Shown piece by piece: positions 39,756 through 41,910 of a DNA stretch of 41,910 nt. Position numbers and translations under genes: made by a program. The stretch is from assembly GCA_004552445.1 (NCBI GenBank), contig SFOJ01000017.1, positions 1-41,910 of the forward strand. Direction: 5' to 3'. Position 1 is the first letter of the stretch, and every line of letters begins with the position of its first letter. The DNA is from Mollicutes bacterium (GTDB taxonomy: Bacteria > Bacillota_I > Bacilli_A > RF39 > UBA660). The notes below the pieces were generated by a model. That model worked only from the letters and a program-made list of their open reading frames with translations, made no database searches and was not told the origin of the DNA.

Positions 39756-40712
39756 ATGTTTCAAAGTATTCAAAATAAAAGAATAAGAATAATATTTATC
39801 ATATCGTTAATAGTTTTCTTTTTTGTACTTGTTAAGATATTTTATATACAAGTTATTGAATATGAAAAACTTAATACTTTAGCTAATCAATTATGGAGTC
39901 GTGAATTAACTGTTCAAGCTGATAGAGGTAAAATACTTGATAGGAATGGCAAAATAATAGTTGATAATGTTACGACAGTTGGACTTTATCTTGTACCAAA
40001 TCAAATACTCAATAAAAGTGAAGTTGCTAAAACATTATCTATTATATTAGGTGTAAGTTACGATGAAATGTATAGACACGTAAGCAAAAAAACTTCTATT
40101 GAAAGAGTTCATCCAGAAGGAAGAAATCTTGATTTTGAAGTTGCCGATAAAATAAATAATTATAATTATGATGGTGTTTACCTTTTAAAGGAATCTAAAA
40201 GAGATTATAAATATAAAAATTTGCTTTCTCATGTTATTGGTTATACAGGTATAGATAATCAAGGACTTAGTGGTCTTGAACTTTTATATGATAAAGAATT
40301 AACTGGTAAAAATGGAAATATTAAATATTATAGTGATGGCAAAGGTAAAAGACTTTCTATGCCTGAAATATATAGCGAACCTAAAAATGGAAATGATATA
40401 AAACTTACTATAGATTTAGATATACAATTATCTTTAGAAAATGAATTATCTAATGCATATACCAAGTATGAAGCTGAAGGTGCGATTGGATTAGTTATGA
40501 ATCCTAAAACTGGTGAAATTTTAGCAATGAGTAGCTACCCTTCTTTTAATCCAGCTAATTATAAAAAATATAGTACCGAAGTAATTAATCGTAATCTTGC
40601 CATATGGGCAAACTTTGAACCTGGTTCAACTTTTAAGAACGTCACTCTACTTTTTAGTAATTATTTTTTTATTTATAAATATTATTTATTGGTGATTATG
40701 ATTGATAAATAA
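39756..40712 (+). pseudogene. Class B penicillin-binding protein, 5' part; gene interrupted after the SxxK motif
   Basis: 318 residues, of which about 300 are a class B PBP (PBP2x/FtsI/SpoVD-like). A membrane helix (IIFIISLIVFFFVLVKIFYI) is followed by the N-terminal PBP domain (ADRGKILDRNGKI, VIGYTGIDNQGLSGLE) and the start of the transpeptidase domain (GAIGLVMNPKTGEILAMSS). The catalytic serine motif is EPGSTFK at about 40620-40635. Immediately after it the frame leaves the family (VTLLFSNYFFIYKYYLL) and stops. The KSG/SxN and KTG motifs are absent, so this half cannot be an active transpeptidase. The break coincides with the left end of an integrative element. The rest of the gene should lie beyond the element, outside the window. 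The promoter is not clear; there are several AT-rich boxes in 39651-39755. Confidence 0.88.
40615..40629. other. Candidate attachment-site palindrome inside the PBP SxxK codons
   Basis: TTGAACC and GGTTCAA form perfect 7-bp inverted arms around a single T, exactly over the codons for the FEPGST motif. Large serine recombinases use short imperfectly symmetric att sites with a central 2-bp crossover; the element's left end must lie within about 40 nt of it. Which bases form the crossover cannot be decided from one end. Confidence 0.45.
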
Positions 40713-40848
40713 TAAAATTTTTGAAGTTCAAATACAAATAATAATTAATAATAATTTATATAGAAAAAATTTAATTGATGAAAATACATTTTCAAAAGTA
40801 AATGATAAACTATTAAAAAATCTCAAAGTATTGCAAAACACTTATTAA
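40702..40848 (+). CDS. Small helical protein encoded just before the serine recombinase
   Basis: A 48-residue ORF with TTG start at 40702 and GGTGA six bases upstream. The sequence is amphipathic and helical (FEVQIQIIINNNLYRKNLID, ENTFSKVNDKLLKNL), resembling the short SHOCT-like or excisionase-like ORFs that often precede recombinases in Bacillota elements; this is resemblance of style only. It ends 18 nt before the recombinase ATG. The ORF is too short for certain gene status, but the frame is clean and the composition is protein-like. Confidence 0.5.
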   Translation: MINNKIFEVQIQIIINNNLYRKNLIDENTFSKVNDKLLKNLKVLQNTY

Positions 40849-40866
40849 TTATGAGAGGAATCTATT

Positions 40867-41910
40867 ATGAATTATGATGAAATATTAAAAGCAATAATGC
40901 TTGGAGAAAAAATTTATAATCTTCCTCTTAGAGTATGTTATTATTGTAGAGTTTCAACAGATTCTGATGTCCAATTAAATTCGCTAGATAATCAATTAGA
41001 ATATTATGAAAACTATATTAAATCAAAACCAAAATGGATATTTTCTGGTGGCTATATTGAAGAAGGTAAAACAGGTGTTAGAGTTGATGTTAGACCAAGT
41101 TTTAAAAAAATGATACAAGATGCAAAACATAAAAAATTTGATTTAATAATTACTAAAGAAGTATCTAGATTTGCTCGTGATTTAGAAGATAGTATTCATT
41201 ATATAAGAGAGTTAAAAGATTCTGGAGTTGGTGTGTTTTTTGAAAATCAAAATTTGAATACATTTGATTATAATTCTGAGCTTATATTAAATATAATGTT
41301 TAATTTAGCTCAAGATGAGTCAAGAAAATTATCTTCAAGAGTAAAATTTGGACATAGACAGGCAATTGAAAATGGTCATGTGTTAGGTAGCTCAAATATT
41401 ACTGGATATAGAAAAGATAATTGTAAATTAGTTATTGTAGAAAATGAAGCAAAATTTATAAAAACATTATTTGAACTATATGCAACTGGAAAATATGGTT
41501 TTCTAAAATTATCAAAGAAACTATCAGAGTTAGGCTATCTAAATAAAAAAGGAAAATTATATGATAAAGATTCTTTAAAACGTATGATAGAAAATCCTAA
41601 ATACAAAGGATATTACCGCGCAAGAACTTATGAAATACTTGATTATAGAACTAAAAGACGAAAAAAAAATAATTTAGATGAACAAATATTATATAAATGT
41701 AAAGACGGAAGTATTCCAGCAATTATATCTGAGGAACTTTGGGATCAAGCAAACAGAATATTAAAATCGCGTACTAAAGGATATGAAAATAATAATTATT
41801 GGTCCGGTGGCTTAAAATATGCTTTTAGTTCTAAAATATATTGTAAAGAACATAATACTAGTTTTCAAAGATCACATGGTAATAAAAATAAAACTAGACC
41901 GATATGGAGT
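40867..41910 (+). CDS. Large serine recombinase (integrase), partial at the window end
   Basis: 348 codons are visible and the frame runs past the window. The N-terminal resolvase domain has the catalytic serine in YYCRVSTDSDVQ and the ITKEVSRFARD motif (R residues of the active site), then NIMFNLAQDESRKLSSRVKFG. The recombinase domain follows (YGFLKLSKKLSELGYLNKKG, then MIENPKYKGYYRA), and the start of a zinc-ribbon part with CKEHNTSF. The ATG follows GAGAGG. Such enzymes integrate and excise DNA at specific att sites without host factors. It lies directly inside the disrupted PBP gene and reads away from the junction. Confidence 0.92.
   Translation, partial: MNYDEILKAIMLGEKIYNLPLRVCYYCRVSTDSDVQLNSLDNQLEYYENYIKSKPKWIFSGGYIEEGKTGVRVDVRPSFKKMIQDAKHKKFDLIITKEVSRFARDLEDSIHYIRELKDSGVGVFFENQNLNTFDYNSELILNIMFNLAQDESRKLSSRVKFGHRQAIENGHVLGSSNITGYRKDNCKLVIVENEAKFIKTLFELYATGKYGFLKLSKKLSELGYLNKKGKLYDKDSLKRMIENPKYKGYYRARTYEILDYRTKRRKKNNLDEQILYKCKDGSIPAIISEELWDQANRILKSRTKGYENNNYWSGGLKYAFSSKIYCKEHNTSFQRSHGNKNKTRPIWS

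Larger units (their letters stand above)
40640..41910 (+). mobile_element. Left end of an integrative element inserted in the PBP gene (runs off the window)
   Basis: PBP homology ends at about 40636-40650. From there on the DNA holds only a small ORF and a large serine recombinase close to the boundary, the usual place for the integrase of a phage or conjugative/mobilisable element of the Tn4451/TndX or serine-integrase prophage type. The other end and the cargo are not visible, so the kind of element (prophage, ICE or IME) is open. Confidence 0.75.

Overview
The window is AT-rich DNA of a low-GC member of the Bacillota. Its genes resemble those of uncultured gut Bacilli close to the Mollicutes (an RF39-like lineage), but that placement is inference from gene content. 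The genetic code looks standard: tryptophan is TGG, and TGA is a stop, for example at the end of arcA. EzrA, FtsK and a class B penicillin-binding protein indicate a walled cell. Bacillota-type signals recur: strong AGGAGG ribosome-binding sites, TTGNNN-N17-TATAAT promoters, U-tailed hairpin terminators, an L20-type attenuator before infC and a T-box before proS.

Layout. 1-9 kb: a partial ssb, a SufS-like cysteine desulfurase, a HIT protein, a membrane-anchored protein of unknown function, an orphan HerA-type ATPase, a YmfH/YmfF pair of M16 proteins, and deoD. 8.5-13 kb: an operon ezrA-ftsK-hypothetical-deoD. 13-17.7 kb: two hypothetical genes, an elongator tRNA-Met, and a translation-related run (rsmE, two small envelope genes, mtaB, a lone Smr protein). 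17.7-21.1 kb: infC-rpmI-rplT behind an attenuator, then an archaeal/eukaryotic-type proS behind a T-box. 21-25.4 kb: mscS, a YtxH/DUF948-like envelope cluster, a lipoprotein, trmB and a small coiled-coil protein. 25.4-29 kb: an arginine deiminase cluster arcA-arcC-arcD without arcB, in which arcC is frameshifted. 29-34.5 kb: a surface-protein island with an LRR_5/InlB-repeat protein, a lipoprotein, a collapsed remnant of a second LRR protein and a glycine/cysteine-rich secreted protein; the two transcription units start from near-identical promoters. 34.55-35.9 kb: a complete IS3-family insertion sequence that sits in the loop of an A/T hairpin. 35.9-39.6 kb: a second, bacterial-type proS coupled to a type IV pilin gene, with a PilB-type ATPase divergent from them. 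39.7 kb to the end: a class B PBP gene that breaks off just after its SxxK active-site codons, followed by a small ORF and a large serine recombinase that runs off the window. This is the left end of an integrative element inserted in the PBP gene.

The most notable features are the recombinase element in the catalytic motif of the PBP gene, the coexistence of two ProRS types of which one is T-box controlled, an infC gene that appears to start at ATA, an L20 protein with a SAP/HeH-like tail, the damaged arcC reading into arcD, and the duplicated and decayed surface-protein loci. Residue positions are approximate counts, and family assignments rest on motif recognition by eye, without database searches.
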